Notes: a model not told the origin generated them from the letters alone. A stretch of 42,898 nucleotides of DNA from Mesaphorura yosii (GCA_009869945.1 WIXG01000530.1:1-42898), one strand, 5' to 3'. Positions 24,978 to 37,223 are shown, numbered from the stretch's first letter. Translations and numbers: made by a program.

Positions 24978-27521
24978 GCTGCAAGCCTGCTGGGGCAAGC
25001 CCAATTCCCGGAGTTGCGCTGGAGCTCAGTTTAGATCGAGTGCGATCGACCTTTGCGAAGAATTAATTCTATTAACTCTGGCGCGATTAATAAATGCTGA
25101 TCTGCAAAATTCCACTGTGAGCGAGTAAATTCTCACACTCACTCATTGCCTATAATTAAAAAATGCCCTGGTGGCCACAATTTTATTGTGGGCCCTACAA
25201 TAATCGTGTACGATTAATTTCACTCTTTAACTTACAGAAATTTATTTCCCATATCAAGAACAAGGGTGTCTATGTTTATCCATTGCCGACACAGCACAGC
25301 ACAGGTGGGAAACAAAACTGTTTCAGTTTCAGCAGAGCACGATCAAGACGGTACTTCTAACAGTCGAGTCAAGAGCGAGAGCAATGAATGAATTGTGAAA
25401 CTGAGATGCATCTCGGCTCGCCTTGCTTGCTTATTCTCTCTCTTTCTACGCTGGTTTTTGTTGTAGCTCTTTGGCTGGATGGCTTGTGGATTGGATTGGA
25501 TTGGCCTTTAACAACCAACCCAGTCCTCCTGAAATTCAAATATTGTGTGGGTACTCTTCCTGTGGCCGTGAGCGTGAATCCCGTCCGCCCGTAATGTGCT
25601 TTGGCATAAATAAATCAAGTCTACATCAAATATGTGAGATTATTAATTTGGGGTACTCGGGTACTCCTTCGACGAAAATAAATATGCACAAGGCTCGCCG
25701 CATACTTATTCCTTGATTGACCAGGTCATGCCGACTTCATTCTGTGGATCACAGGTAAGCAATTCTTTTAATTGGCTCCGCTGATTGTGCACCATTAATA
25801 AATCGAGTCGTGGTAAAAACTAATTACCATGCGACACTTTTGTGAACTAGAATGGAATAAGTCCTTGCCGACGCCGACAAGGTGTCAACACTTTTGTGCG
25901 ACAATTAATTGGGACTCGATTCGATATCGATGCTTTCTATACATTCCGCCTTCAAGATTCCGGTGCCGATTGTTGGGGACTTAGTTACTCGTTATTGTTA
26001 CATGAAGAATTAAAGCAGCTTTAGCAAGATTGCGGGAAATCACATGTAAGTTGCATCAAGGTCATAGACCAAATCTCTGATCGCTGCAGCCAAAGTTCAA
26101 GTCTACTTAATACGTGTTGATCTCCACAGGTTGATTGGATTTACCGATGTTGCACATTCTGGGCGCATGCCCGCCCACAGGGAATGGAGAATTGCTAAGT
26201 TGGATTTGTGTGGGGATTGGCCAAGCCATTTCTCCTATCTCAACAATATGAAGATTGACGACTACGACACCGATTGCGCGATGAGACTCAAGAGAGTCTT
26301 CACCGTCAAGATTTCGCGTATTCGATGTAATTATCCTGAAAATAATGCACAATAATTGCTGTGTAGCACAATAATTGCAACGCAATGTAAGAAAACTCAG
26401 AGAACAATAATAAAAGCACGAAGCGTGAGACATGATCCAAAATACACGACATACGAAACTTGAAACAACGAATTGCTTGATGTGCGATTTGTGAATTCTT
26501 GCTTGAGTTTTTATGACTCTGTTAATGACGACGACGAAAAGAACAACGCGGAGCAGTGCACTCATGCTCAAATGCTCATGACGACTTGTTTTATGCACCC
26601 TCATATTCATCTTTCAAATAAATATTCCGAATTCAGACATGGTCCAAATTATGGCCATGGACACTTACATTTTATTGCTCCCCGAAACGTCAAGTCGAAA
26701 AATTCTCTGCCAATTCAAATCAGTTGGATATAAAAATAAAAGTACTTTAAAGCAGTAAGTCTCATGAAAGAGTCAACGAGATAAGAAGAGGCCCATAATT
26801 ACCGCGAGCATCTCAGAGATTTACCAGCCAAGCCAAGAAAATCGTGTCGACTCGATCGCGTTTCACGTATCGCGTTTGAAGTGCAGTCGAAATTTTCAGA
26901 AAAATGCATGAAAGGGTTGTTTGCAAATTGGCAATTTGAGCTCAGCTCACTCTGACGAAGTACCAAAAAGCAGTGGCTGTGAGTGCAACATGCAGCGAAA
27001 GGAAAGCTCAAACTGGCTGAAAGGCAGCCGCTGCGAAATATTTTTTATTGAATTTTATTTATTTTATTACGTAACTCGGTTCGTGGGGACCCAAAAAGGT
27101 AAACACAGAGATTGCGGCTGCACATTGCGGATTGTGCAGCAGGCACTGATTTTTCAACCAAACAGGAGCATCCACTTATTTGCATTTACTAATCATTGAC
27201 TGAGTGTGCACAACAAATACAAGTTGGCTTTTGGACGCTGGCTGTAATCTGAGTCCGTCTGTAGAAGGCAGGATCGAGGCCAAAGTCGGGTTCCTTTGTA
27301 CACCTGTCCTCAAGATTCAAGGCAGCATTTAGAACACAAGCTCGTTTTTTGCGTTCACGTTTCGCCCGTTGGTGTAAAATACAGGAGGAAAAGCGAAACA
27401 GGAAGAGATAAATCAGATTCCATTGATTGTCCTCATTTATTCAAATCACTCACAATCCCTAATTAAAAATTAAAATTCGGTGCGGCAAAATTGGAACAAC
27501 TTTTCAAGTTCACCTGAAGTG
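24978..27521. other. Intergenic stretch between the large gene and the coiled-coil gene
   Basis: It should contain the promoter of the zinc-ribbon start (right after 24977 on the minus strand) and the 3' untranslated region of the coiled-coil gene at its right end. No supported gene or RNA is visible. Confidence 0.5.
27436..27441 (-). promoter_or_regulatory. Poly(A) signal of the coiled-coil gene
   Basis: TTTATT on the plus strand reads AATAAA on the minus strand, about 80 bases past the stop codon at 27522-27524, a normal distance for a 3' end. Confidence 0.55.
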
Positions 27522-29145
27522 TCAGCGTCTTGGCAAATTTAGCGGATTTCCATCAGACCCTGTCGGCTTCTGTTTTGTGATCGAGCTTGGATTGAATTTC
27601 TGGCCAGACTGGGTGTTGGACCATGGCTTGATTTGGCTCAGCTTCTCGGCGTTCGAATTTCGTTGAATTTGACTTTGGTTTTGGCCCTGCTGGGCACGAT
27701 TAAAGACGAGCGGCGGCAGTGTCGCCACGTTGTCCTTGTAATTAGAGGGTAGCAGTGCCAGCGAATTCTGCCTGAGTGCCTGAGCTCGTTGTGAGAATGC
27801 TGACAAACTTCTACGCGATCGGCACGGGAAAAAAATAGAAACAAAGAAACAGAACGTGTAATTATTTGCGTGACTGTGACATGAGACTGCAATGGAAGGA
27901 GCAGAAAGAAAGATTGTAGAATGTAATTTTCGCATTCATGAGACGTCGCATCGCAGTCGAGTCGAGTCGTAAACTCACCTGGGAACAAAAGCCGTTTGTG
28001 CGAGACCGAGTCCATTTGAAGTCGTGTTGTTTGGAATCGAAGCTCGCGAAGTCAGACTCTTTCCCTGCAAGGAATTAACAACCGAAATAATTCTTTATTT
28101 ATATTCAGCCTCGACGAGCGACGCCGCGCCATGCCACAGGAATCAAAGCAAAGCAAAAGCAGATGCTACCATTGAAATTTCTGCACCGCACTGAAAAAAG
28201 TCGCGTTGCCTCGTGTTGTTGAAATGTGCTCACCTCTTTCAAATGGGCTCCGTGTTTTTCTGCGGAATCTAGAATCTGAACCTGCTTCGATTGCGCTCCA
28301 ATTTCCTTGCTCGCACTCGCGTCAGCATTCGGCTTGTCTTGGCTTCTCATTTTGTGGAAATTTGCATTTCCATGCGCTGCGTTTTGACGGGTGGTTGACA
28401 ATCTCTTTGGGCTTACTGCGGTCGGGCTCGGGCTTTCATTTCGTCTGATGACGCTCGTCGCTGTCGCCGCGGCTTTCTTTTTTTGACTTTTGGAAGCCTA
28501 GATTGCAGTTTGCAAGCAAAAATGCGAACAAAATAAGTCGGCAGTAGAAGGCTTATTAATTGAATTCATAATTCAAAATATTCGTACGTACGGGCGACCG
28601 GACATTCTCGGAAGATGCGGTTTGATTGGCGTCATTAGAAACGGCCAAGAATGATTGATTAGCAATACCAGCATCGGGACCAGTACCATCACTTTTCCTG
28701 GCTTCAATCCCCGTCTGCTGATTATTGCCTGCAATTTGCATGCTCCTCTGCCGTTCGGCATCAGCGAGAGCATCCGGTTCAATGGAAGACGTAGTCTTAA
28801 GTTCAGACTTTCGATCGTGGCTCGGATTTCGAACCTTCAACACTGCGTACAGCTGAAATTTGAGTTCTGCACGAAAAAGATCGAGAATCATCCATCAAAA
28901 ACGTAAATACTGCCCTTTCCGATCATCACCACCTTACCGCTATTTTCCGTTTTGAGCTGTCGCAGCTCTTCATGAAGTTGTCTCAAGAGGTCATCCTGCT
29001 TCCCCTGAAGGAATAAAATCTCTCGAGCCGCTGCAGTGGCGCTGTTGCCGAAGGCCGACGGAGCCAGCGACAATTTGTGACCGCCGGAATTCGGGAAAAG
29101 CTGAGCATGGAACGACGAATTGTTGTCGAGCATTATTTTGGACAT
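27522..29145 (-). CDS. CCDC74/CCDC92-like coiled-coil protein, 373 aa, 5 exons
   Basis: Exons are 29145-28938, 28866-28592, 28497-28234, 28064-27979 and 27810-27522. Every junction is GT-AG, phases match throughout, and the sum is 1122 bases ending in TGA. The start is the ATG at 29145. Residues about 40-78 form a heptad-rich helix (REILFLQGKQDDLLRQLHEE, then LRQLKTENSELKFQLY). This matches the conserved FLQ...LHEEI..LK.EN motif of the CCDC74/CCDC92 family, and the length is close to human CCDC74A (378 aa). The rest is polar, with a lysine-rich patch (SQKKK) at exon 3 and a Gln/Asn-rich tail. CCDC92-type proteins act at centrosomes and cilia; that role here is inference. The C-terminal CCDC74 domain is not obvious, so an exact orthologue call is uncertain. 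Confidence 0.75.
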
Positions 29146-32144
29146 TTTGTGGGTTTTTCGAGTTGAATCGTCGATTTTGGGCTCACTTGTCGTCCAGCCT
29201 TTGAAGTTAAAGTGGATGTTTTTGTATTCGTGTTTAGTGCGTTGTTGGTTTATGGTTCCGTTTCAAAAGCGCTCACATTCACATTCTTTTTATGTCTTCA
29301 TGCTCTACCTCGTCTCAAATTCGTGAATTCACATGCACAAGCACAGTCCCGAAAGCCGAAATCGCAGTTGCAAAGTGCAGGATTTTACGAGGCGGGTTTC
29401 CTTTTACGTGCCACAATTCAAAGGGGATTAACAGCGGAAAACTTTTATTGTTTATTGCTCGTTAAGAATTGAAATCCGTACGCCAATTCAGCATCTCCTC
29501 GTGCAGTTCGCAGTTGCTGGAGCACCGACGAAAATTATTGTCTTTCAAGGCGATGCGGAGCAGAACAGAGCAGGATTTGCTTTATATCGACCCGGCCCAC
29601 TAAAACTTGACAATTCAGACGCTAAAGTTTAGTCAATAATTTCTTACCTACACGAATTATTCACAAAATTCTAATTCTGTCTACCTGCCTGCAGTTCCGC
29701 CGTCGGCAGAAGCGAGCGGTGAAAGACGACAGCAATTTTCAGTTTAATGACTGAGCAGGCGACGGCGAACTTCGCGAATGGTGAATGGTTGCCAGACACT
29801 TGCGTATTGATTTGGAAATTAGTCTACCACCTCAAACCAGAATTTCTGTTGGTGGCGATGCCTCACGTCACTCAGTATGCTTGCGAATGTGGACATGAAC
29901 AGGACACACGATACGATGCGATGCCCGGCCGACAAGTTTAAAGACCGTATGAATATCACTGCACGGACGGTGATGGGCTTCCTGAATCGATTTTGCACAC
30001 CACGGAGCGAGCGAGCGGGGTCATCAATCTACAGAGTCTTTTGCTATTGTGGACTTTGCTAAAACTGCGCCGTGCTGCATTCATCCGAGGCATGGGAAGT
30101 TGAATATTTGATAACCATCAACTCTGTTTTCATATGCCATTGACAATAGCAGTGCGATGTAAACAAGCAGCGACGGAGTGACGCAGTCGTAGTATTCAAT
30201 CGGAATCAGACGATGAACCATCCTGTAATCGTAATCGGTAATCAATGTCGAGTTGCATGGATTTGAGCAAATCATGCTGCAATGCTGATATCGAACGGAC
30301 CCAGCGACTGACAGGTTGCGGGAGCGATGATTCTATTGAACAAACAACTCGTTCGATTCCATTTCGCATTGCGGTGATTAAAAGGTACAATAAGTGTCAT
30401 GTCAAGCCAGCCAGAGTTCGTAATTTCGTACTGCAAATCAACGAACATTGACGGCTGGCTATTGGCCACTAACTGGCCTCAGCACTGACGATTGATGGAC
30501 ACTGTCCCGGACCGTCGCCGAAGAAGAAATAATTTGAAATGCATTTTCACAAAATGAGGGGAAGCGGCAGAAATACTAGTTTAAGATATCTTTGATTTGT
30601 AAATAGCGGTTAAGTTGATTATATGAATACTTGTTGAAACATTCATTCTAGGTAGCGAAAACGTTTTGTACAATTTAGAAAAGTTAAGGTCCCGATCTGT
30701 ATTTTGAGAATTTGTTATTTTTCCGAAAGTGGAATAAAGTGGAGAGTTTTCGTACGAAAGTGTACCTTCTTTCAAATGCATGATATTGTATACACATAAT
30801 GAATTCATCACTTATTAGTCTCCTCAACTACGGAACCGGAGTACCCACAGTCCACTAACGAACGTTTCGTACCCACTTTGAATTCTGTAAGTGTTTCCAC
30901 AAAAGTTTCCACACTAAACATTAGTACAGCTATTGGGCACAGATAGTTGTTGCAAGAGTTAACGCTTAGTGGAGTTCAGTGATCTGCCGTTTTAAACCTC
31001 TTCCTAATTGTAGTGCAATTAGGTGGTCCTTTGTATATGAGCGATCATTTTGGGTCACAAGATTTGAGATTTGGTGCGAACGATGACAGCTAGGAGGGAT
31101 TTTGAATTTGAACTTGTTTTCTATTGCCAGTGGACGTGGCTGACGTCCTGGAACACAATAGACGCCCTCGCGATTTATCTAATCACGAATTGCGAACTAC
31201 ATTCGATTATGATGCAGCATTTGCACTGCATGACACTTGACTTGGCTCAAGAATGACGCCCTATCGCCTCGTATCGCATCGAGAATTGGTACGGTACGCA
31301 CGGGGAGATTGAGACCTTAGACACGGCTCATTCCCAGCAGGCTCTAGTTTAAACCTTTCTACTGGTTCCTGGCTTGTTATAATTATAAATGTTCCTGGTC
31401 ACCACCCATCATTTTCCAGTGCATGCTCAAGCGCGATACAAACACGATCAAAATTGACTACACAATTAAATGGCACCTCCAATGAAATTACGTTATCCTT
31501 GATATTTACGAGTGCTTTTTCTTTACTTTTCACATTGACTAGCTCAGAAGAGGATGGTTTCTGACTATTCTGACGTCGCCGATTGATTATGCAACTGAGT
31601 AGCCATGGGCCGGGGACAAGTTAGCAAGTAGTACACGAAAGGCAAGAAATTTCAGCGATGTCCTGAGCTGACTTTGTCGGCCCTGACCTGGCCTCACCCG
31701 AACCACAATCGTCTTAATCAGGATGACATAATGTCATAGGGAGATACAAGCGTCGAGAGGAAGCATCCGAGTCCGAGCTGATATGAGAATGGAAATTTGT
31801 CATTGCGTAATACTTTAACAGAAAATAACTCGCATCGTACTGCGACTTGTGACTTTATTTTTTGTACAAACCAAGACTAAGGTTAAGAGGACCCAAGTTT
31901 CTTCATCAGTCTCTCTCTTTTGCAGTAGAGATCCTCGCGAGCGAGCTAGTCACAAAGTCGTTGTCTAGTTTCGTGATCAGCTCGATGAATTTCCACGTGC
32001 TACTTCAGCAGCAAGTCAAAAACAACTGATTTGAAGTACAAAAAAGACCGGCAGCACGACAGCGGAGTGCATCACGTCATCGCAACACGATTGCACGTAT
32101 CTTTTGTTTCTGATAATTTAAATTAGGCTGGGCAGAACACATTT
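29146..32144. other. 3-kb gene-free region between divergently transcribed genes
   Basis: The coiled-coil gene leaves to the left and ALDH7A1 to the right, so both promoters should lie here. No open frame with coding character, no RNA gene and no transposon ends were seen. A pyrimidine-rich stretch (31905-31925) sits about 220 bases before the ALDH7A1 start and could mark its transcription start area. Confidence 0.5.
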
Positions 32145-34328
32145 ATGGCAGTGACAGCCGTGAGCTTAGCTTTACAACCACTTCAACAGTCGCTCTTGAG
32201 ATCCGCTCACCCACGCCTGCTTAGTTCTCCAGTTCGCAATTTCAATTCTCGTTTCCGAATTCAGCAGCTCTTCTACACAAGAAATATGTCGACCTCAAAT
32301 TTTCTCATCAACGACCCGAAGTACGCGTTCCTGAAGGAGTTGGGGCTGGAAGAGAAGAACCACGGCGTGTACGACGGAAGCTGGCACGGAAAGGGAGAGG
32401 TAATCAATTCAGTTTAGCAGAATATCGAGAGTTGACAAGCTCATTGAACGAGTATTTGAATACTAATACTTTGACCATTGTTTCAGGTTATTACATCAAT
32501 TTGTCCTGCCAATGGAAAAGCAATTGCACAGGTCACTCAAGGAACCGTGGCCGAGTACAATGAGGCTGTTGAGAAAGCGACCAAGGCCTGGGACTTGTGG
32601 GCGGAAATGCCGGCACCGAAGCGAGGTGAAATTGTGCGCCAAATCGGCGATGCTCTACGCCAAAAGCTGGAGCCGCTAGGAAAACTTGTTTCAATGGAGA
32701 TGGGCAAAATTCTACCCGAAGGAGTTGGCGAAGTGCAGGAATACGTCGACATCTGCGACTACGCGACTGGGCTCTCAAGGCAAGAACACAACAAATTGAT
32801 TCAATTGCGAATTCGAACGTAAATTTCAACTTTTTTTTTAAACAGAATGATCGAAGGGAAGATTTATCCTTCCGAACGACCCGGCCATATACTGATGGAG
32901 GCCTGGAACCCCCTGGGAGTCATCGGAATCATTTCAGCCTTCAACTTCCCGGTTGCTGTGTACGGCTGGAACAACGCGATTGCGATGGTTTGTGGCAATA
33001 CAATGATTTGGAAAGGAGCTCCCTCAACTTCTCTGTGCTCTGTGGCGACGACGAAAATTGTCGCTTCGGTTCTGGAGAAGAATAAGCTCCCTGGCGCGAT
33101 TTGCTCTCTCGTCTGCGGTGGTGCTGACATTGGCAACGCAATGTCGTCTGACAAGCGAGTTCCTCTGGTCTCCTTTACCGGAAGTACCCAAGTTGGCAAC
33201 AAGGTGCGTGTGTTCGAGTGTCGGATGTCCGATCCCTTCAATCACTATGGTACCATAAACGATTAATCTTTGATGAACTATTCTTTTATACGCATACTTC
33301 AGGTCGGAACTGCCGTGCAAGCACGGTTCGGCAAATCCCTGCTGGAGCTCGGCGGAAACAACGCAATCATCGTGGCAGAAGATGCGGATCTGGAAATGGT
33401 AGTCCGTGCTTCGATTTTCGCATGTGCTGGAACGGCAGGCCAAAGATGCACCACAACAAGGCGACTCATTCTTCACGAGAAGGTAGTTTAAGCACCGCAC
33501 CGTTTTCGAAGTTGCACTGTGATTCGAAGGACTATCGCGTTAACTTACTCGTCCGAATTACGCGCAGGTACACGATGAAATTGTTCAACGTCTTGTGAAG
33601 TCATACAAGCAAATCATGAATCGCGTTGGTGACCCGGTTGACCCAAACACAATTTATGGACCGATGCACAGCCAAGTTGGTGTGACAAACTACCTCAATA
33701 CAATCCAAGAAGCGACAAAGTTGGGTGGAAAGATTGAGTTTGGGGGCAAAGTAATAATATATCAGTTCGAACTGTGCATTCGACTGCTTCTAGCAATTAC
33801 CAAATTTTGTCTGTTTCTTTGAGTAGGTGATTGAACGGGAAGGATTCTTCGTTGAACCAACAATCATAACTGGCCTTCCTCACAATTCGCCGGTGGTCAC
33901 AAGAGAAACATTTGCGCCAATCGTCTACGTGCTGAAGACGAAGAACGTGGATGAGGCAATCAAATGGAATAACGAAGTTGATCAGGGACTCTCGTCCAGC
34001 ATTTTTACTCAAAATCTTTCAAACATTTTCCAAGTAAGTAAGAATTTGCAATAATTTATGCAAACAGCCAACAGTCTTACCATCCTTGTCATTATCGCAA
34101 TTTTTCAACTTGCAGTGGTTGGGACCAAAGGGATCTGACTGCGGCATCATCAACGTAAATATTCCAACAAATGGTGCTGAGATTGGCGGTGCATTTGGTG
34201 GAGAGAAGCACACTGGAGGAGGACGAGAATCAGGAAGCGACTCTTGGAAGCAATACATGAGAAGAGCGACGATCACCATCAACTACTCGAAAGAGTTGCC
34301 GCTGGCGCAAGGAATTAAGTTTGAGTAA
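32145..34328 (+). CDS. ALDH7A1: Alpha-aminoadipic semialdehyde dehydrogenase (antiquitin), 562 aa, 7 exons
   Basis: Exons are 32145-32399, 32487-32779, 32846-33203, 33303-33482, 33568-33750, 33827-34033 and 34116-34328 (1689 bases, phases all matching). The enzyme oxidises alpha-aminoadipic semialdehyde with NAD+ in lysine breakdown and also betaine and lipid aldehydes. Visible motifs are [16 protein letters not shown], the cofactor loop FTGSTQVG (residues 293-300), the general base Glu317 in LELGGNN, and the nucleophile Cys351 in [10 protein letters not shown], 34 residues later as in other ALDHs. The antiquitin-specific end [20 protein letters not shown] is also present. The first 47 residues are Arg-rich, Ser/Leu-rich and lack acidic residues, fitting a mitochondrial leader. 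A second Met (RNMSTSN) could start a cytosolic form. ATG 32145 follows an in-frame TAG. The second intron begins with GC instead of GT. Confidence 0.96.
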
Positions 34329-34429
34329 AATAATGTTTTCAAACGCTTGCCTTAACAAACAGAAAGATACTCCAGTTCTACAACAGAGAGGTTTAAAAGT
34401 TTATTTTGTCAAAAATTGCCTTTCTGAGG

Positions 34430-34435
34430 AATAAA
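34430..34435 (+). promoter_or_regulatory. Poly(A) signal of ALDH7A1
   Basis: AATAAA lies about 100 bases after the ALDH7A1 stop codon and about 230 bases before the next start codon, so each gene probably has its own transcript end. Confidence 0.65.
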
Positions 34436-34666
34436 ATTTTGTCCATCGGCTATCCATTTTGGTTCATCAAACTAGAATGCCCTTGAATGCTCCAATTCGA
34501 CACGTTTCGCAGAAATAAACGCATACGTGACTTAATCACGTTCGCCACAACTAAATCACTTTGACTCCTCCTCAGTCGCCGCACTGCACCATTTGCACTC
34601 GAGTAGAGGTTCAATCCAGAGGTCACATGCCAGACAGTGTCTTCTAATCCGGCCTAATTATAACTC

Positions 34667-35790
34667 ATGTCATTCACATTCAAATTCGTAAACATTCGCC
34701 AAGGCAGTAAGAAGGAAGTCAGTACGCGCACGGAGATGGCTTCGGCGACAAGTCTCGTAAGGATCGACTGGAAGGCAAGATTGCTTTGGGAAGACCGTCT
34801 TTCGGTTTTGAAGGACATCATCAAAACAAGTGTCATAAACGTACCTTTCCAGGTAAGGTTTGCTTTGCGCCGTCGGGTTCGACTAAAATCAGTTACTTTC
34901 TCGTAATCGTCGACTTTTTAAATTCTTGTCCAGAATATTACGTCGATTGGTGCAGTCGACATCGCCCGACGAAGGCCAATAGTACTTGAGGATGTGCTGA
35001 TCAGTGGACTCGCTGGTTTCGGCGGATTGTGTGGTCACATCAACACATTCCTACATTGCCTTCTCAAATCGCTGGGATACGACTCTAATCTTATAGCTGG
35101 TTCATTCAAACGAACAGGTATTCCGGGCAGTCATGTCTTGTGTAAGGTGAACTTGGGCGAGAAACATTCGCGCAATTTCACTCAAGAGGAGGACTGGTAC
35201 ATTGTTGACGTTGGGGCGTCGATGGCGATCCACGAACCCATTCAAATTTCAAAGCTCCCGTACGTCGGCCGAGCAGGTGGGCTGAATTTTCGTTATGAGC
35301 AAATGGAAAATGGGATCATTCAGCGAGTTCACGAAAATGGAGACGCACTCTTGGGACCGGTGAGATTAAGTTGCTGAATATTTGATAAAAGCACGTTAAT
35401 TTCAATCCTGAATTCCAGAAGCCAAACAATTATTCATGTCCGCAAGATTACACAATTGATCCATCACATGTCCGCCATTTCCATGACTTTGCCGAGCCTA
35501 TCGCGTGCTTTTACGGAAGCACTCAGTTACCAGTTCACCACAATCTGTTTTGCTTTCGGTACTTGTCCATCGCGAGTGGGGGCGTGGACTCGGATTTTGA
35601 ACTGATTTGGCTTCGAGGGACCGAGCTCGTGAGAGCAACACGAGAAACACGAACTGTGACCTTGTATGAAGACTACTACGACTTGCATCCCGTCATTCTG
35701 AAGTATTTCCCGATGATCGGCCGGAACCAAGTTGATTTGGCAGTGGAAAGATTTCAGGAGGAGTTGAGAAAGGCGAAAGACAAATCTTGA
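34667..35790 (+). CDS. Arylamine N-acetyltransferase-like protein A, 327 aa, 3 exons
   Basis: Exons are 34667-34852, 34934-35359 and 35419-35790 (984 bases, both introns phase 0). ATG 34667 follows an in-frame TAA two codons earlier; Met24 is a possible second start. NAT enzymes move acetyl from acetyl-CoA to arylamines or hydrazines through a Cys-His-Asp triad. Here the triad is Cys95 (GFGGLCGHIN), His129 (PGSHVLCKV) and Asp154 (WYIVDVGAS). The family hallmark VPFxN is present as NVPFQN, split by intron 1. The usual RGGxC before the nucleophile is changed to FGGLC. Length is slightly above the usual 270-300 because of a 23-residue N-terminal extension. The C-terminal half keeps NAT-like wording (FRYLS, ETRTVTLYEDYYDLHP). 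Cytosolic location is expected since no leader is visible. The natural substrate cannot be told from sequence. Confidence 0.85.
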
Positions 35791-35797
35791 GCACATT

Positions 35798-35803
35798 AAT
35801 AAA
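35798..35803 (+). promoter_or_regulatory. Poly(A) signal of NAT-like gene A
   Basis: AATAAA begins 8 bases after the stop codon, giving a very short 3' untranslated region. NAT-like gene B has the same arrangement. Confidence 0.6.
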
Positions 35804-36154
35804 ATTCATGAGAAACACATTGCATTGCAACGGCACGTTGACTTTCTTCCAAGTTTCTCAATGATGCACGCAGCACGTTAAGCTGACCGCTCAGTCTGCA
35901 CGAGTGATTCTAGCATGTGTGCAGGATGAGAACTACTTTACTTAAGAGGAGTGTACCGATTCAAGGACATCTGCATGGTATCGGGCCTGTTACGTAATCG
36001 CAATGATCTGTGCATAAGAGTTTACAAACATCACAGTGGCATATATCAAGAACCAGAATACAAGCAAACTTTAAGCTGTCAGCTGTCATTTATATCGTGC
36101 TTGCAACTAGATTCGTGTGTCTACTTGTGAATTGTCTACGCCAGGCCCATTTCA

Positions 36155-37213
36155 ATGTATATTCCGAAAATTCTAAAACTGGGAGACTGGAGAAACCGTT
36201 TGCTGCAAGACAAGCTCACGCTTTTGAGGGATATTGTCAAAGCCACCGTGGTCAACATTCCTTTTCAGGTCAGGCAGCGAAATAATTAAATCCCAGCGCA
36301 TTAAATATTTCTACCGCCCCATATCTCTGCCAATTGCAGAACATAACGTGCATTGGAGCAGTGGAGCCCAGTCAACGACGGCCGCCGGTATTTCAAGACG
36401 CCATCCAAAGCGGGTTGTGTGGTTCAGGCGGCCTGTGTGGCCACAACAATGTATTTTTACAGTACACGCTCAAGTCGTTGGGCTACACTGTGAACCTGGC
36501 TGCTGGGAACTTCCGAAGGACCGGAATCCCTGGGAGTCACTTCCTTTGCCTAGTCAAGGTGCCATACACCAGATCAAGCCAGCACCAAACTCCCGAAGAC
36601 GTTTGGTATCTTGTCGACGTTGGATGCTCGATGGTCCTTCACGAACCGGTGCAAATTTCCAAACTGCCGTACTGTGGCCGAGCGGGAGGGCTGAATTTCC
36701 GGTACGAGCGAACGCCCGACGGCGGTGTGCAGCGGGTTAATGAATGCGGTGATGCGTTGGTCGGGCGGGTACGTGTCTAAATCAGAAGAGGATACGCAAT
36801 ACTAATGCCATAAAATATTGCATGCATCACTCGTTTCCTTTTTTTCGCAGAAGCCAAATGAGTTTCTCAGTCCACAAGACTACACCATCAGCCTCGCACC
36901 CAGAAAGCAATTCGACGAATTCGCCGACCCTATAAGACAATACTTTATCAATCCCGCTCTTCCCCTACACCACACTCTCTTCTGCTTCCGATACTTGTCC
37001 GTCACGGACACGGATTTCGAAGCAGTCTGGATTCGCGGACCCGAACTGATTATTGCCACGAAGGACACGCGAACTGTGACTTCTTTCAAGGACTACTACG
37101 AAATGCATCCTTCCATTCTGAAATACTTTCCAATGATAAACCCGAAAGAAGTTGACATCGCAGTAGACACGTTCAATAAATGTTTATTGGCAAGTAGAGA
37201 GAATAAACTTTGA
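36155..37213 (+). CDS. Arylamine N-acetyltransferase-like protein B, 301 aa, 3 exons
   Basis: Exons are 36155-36268, 36340-36768 and 36851-37213 (906 bases, both introns phase 0, at the same positions as in gene A). ATG 36155 is the first Met after an in-frame TGA. The triad is Cys71 (GSGGLCGHNN), His105 (PGSHFLCLV) and Asp131 (WYLVDVGCS). The conserved VPFxN is NIPFQN. It shares long blocks with gene A, such as HEPVQISKLPY, GRAGGLNFRYE and HPSILKYFPMI, so the pair arose by tandem duplication. By eye the divergence is clearly more than recent, mostly in the N terminus and around the loop after His105. An extra Cys65 lies in a small GLCG duplication just before the active site. Likely a cytosolic acetyl-CoA-dependent transferase; substrate unknown. 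Confidence 0.85.
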
Positions 37214-37217
37214 CCTT

Positions 37218-37223
37218 AATAAA
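37218..37223 (+). promoter_or_regulatory. Poly(A) signal of NAT-like gene B
   Basis: AATAAA starts 5 bases after the stop codon, matching the compact 3' end of gene A. A second AATAAA overlaps the last coding codons. Confidence 0.6.

Noticed and set aside
36010..36285. A 91-codon frame overlapping the first exon of NAT-like gene B
   Set aside because: It uses another frame. The frame from ATG 36155 gives the conserved NIPFQ end and correct splice phase.
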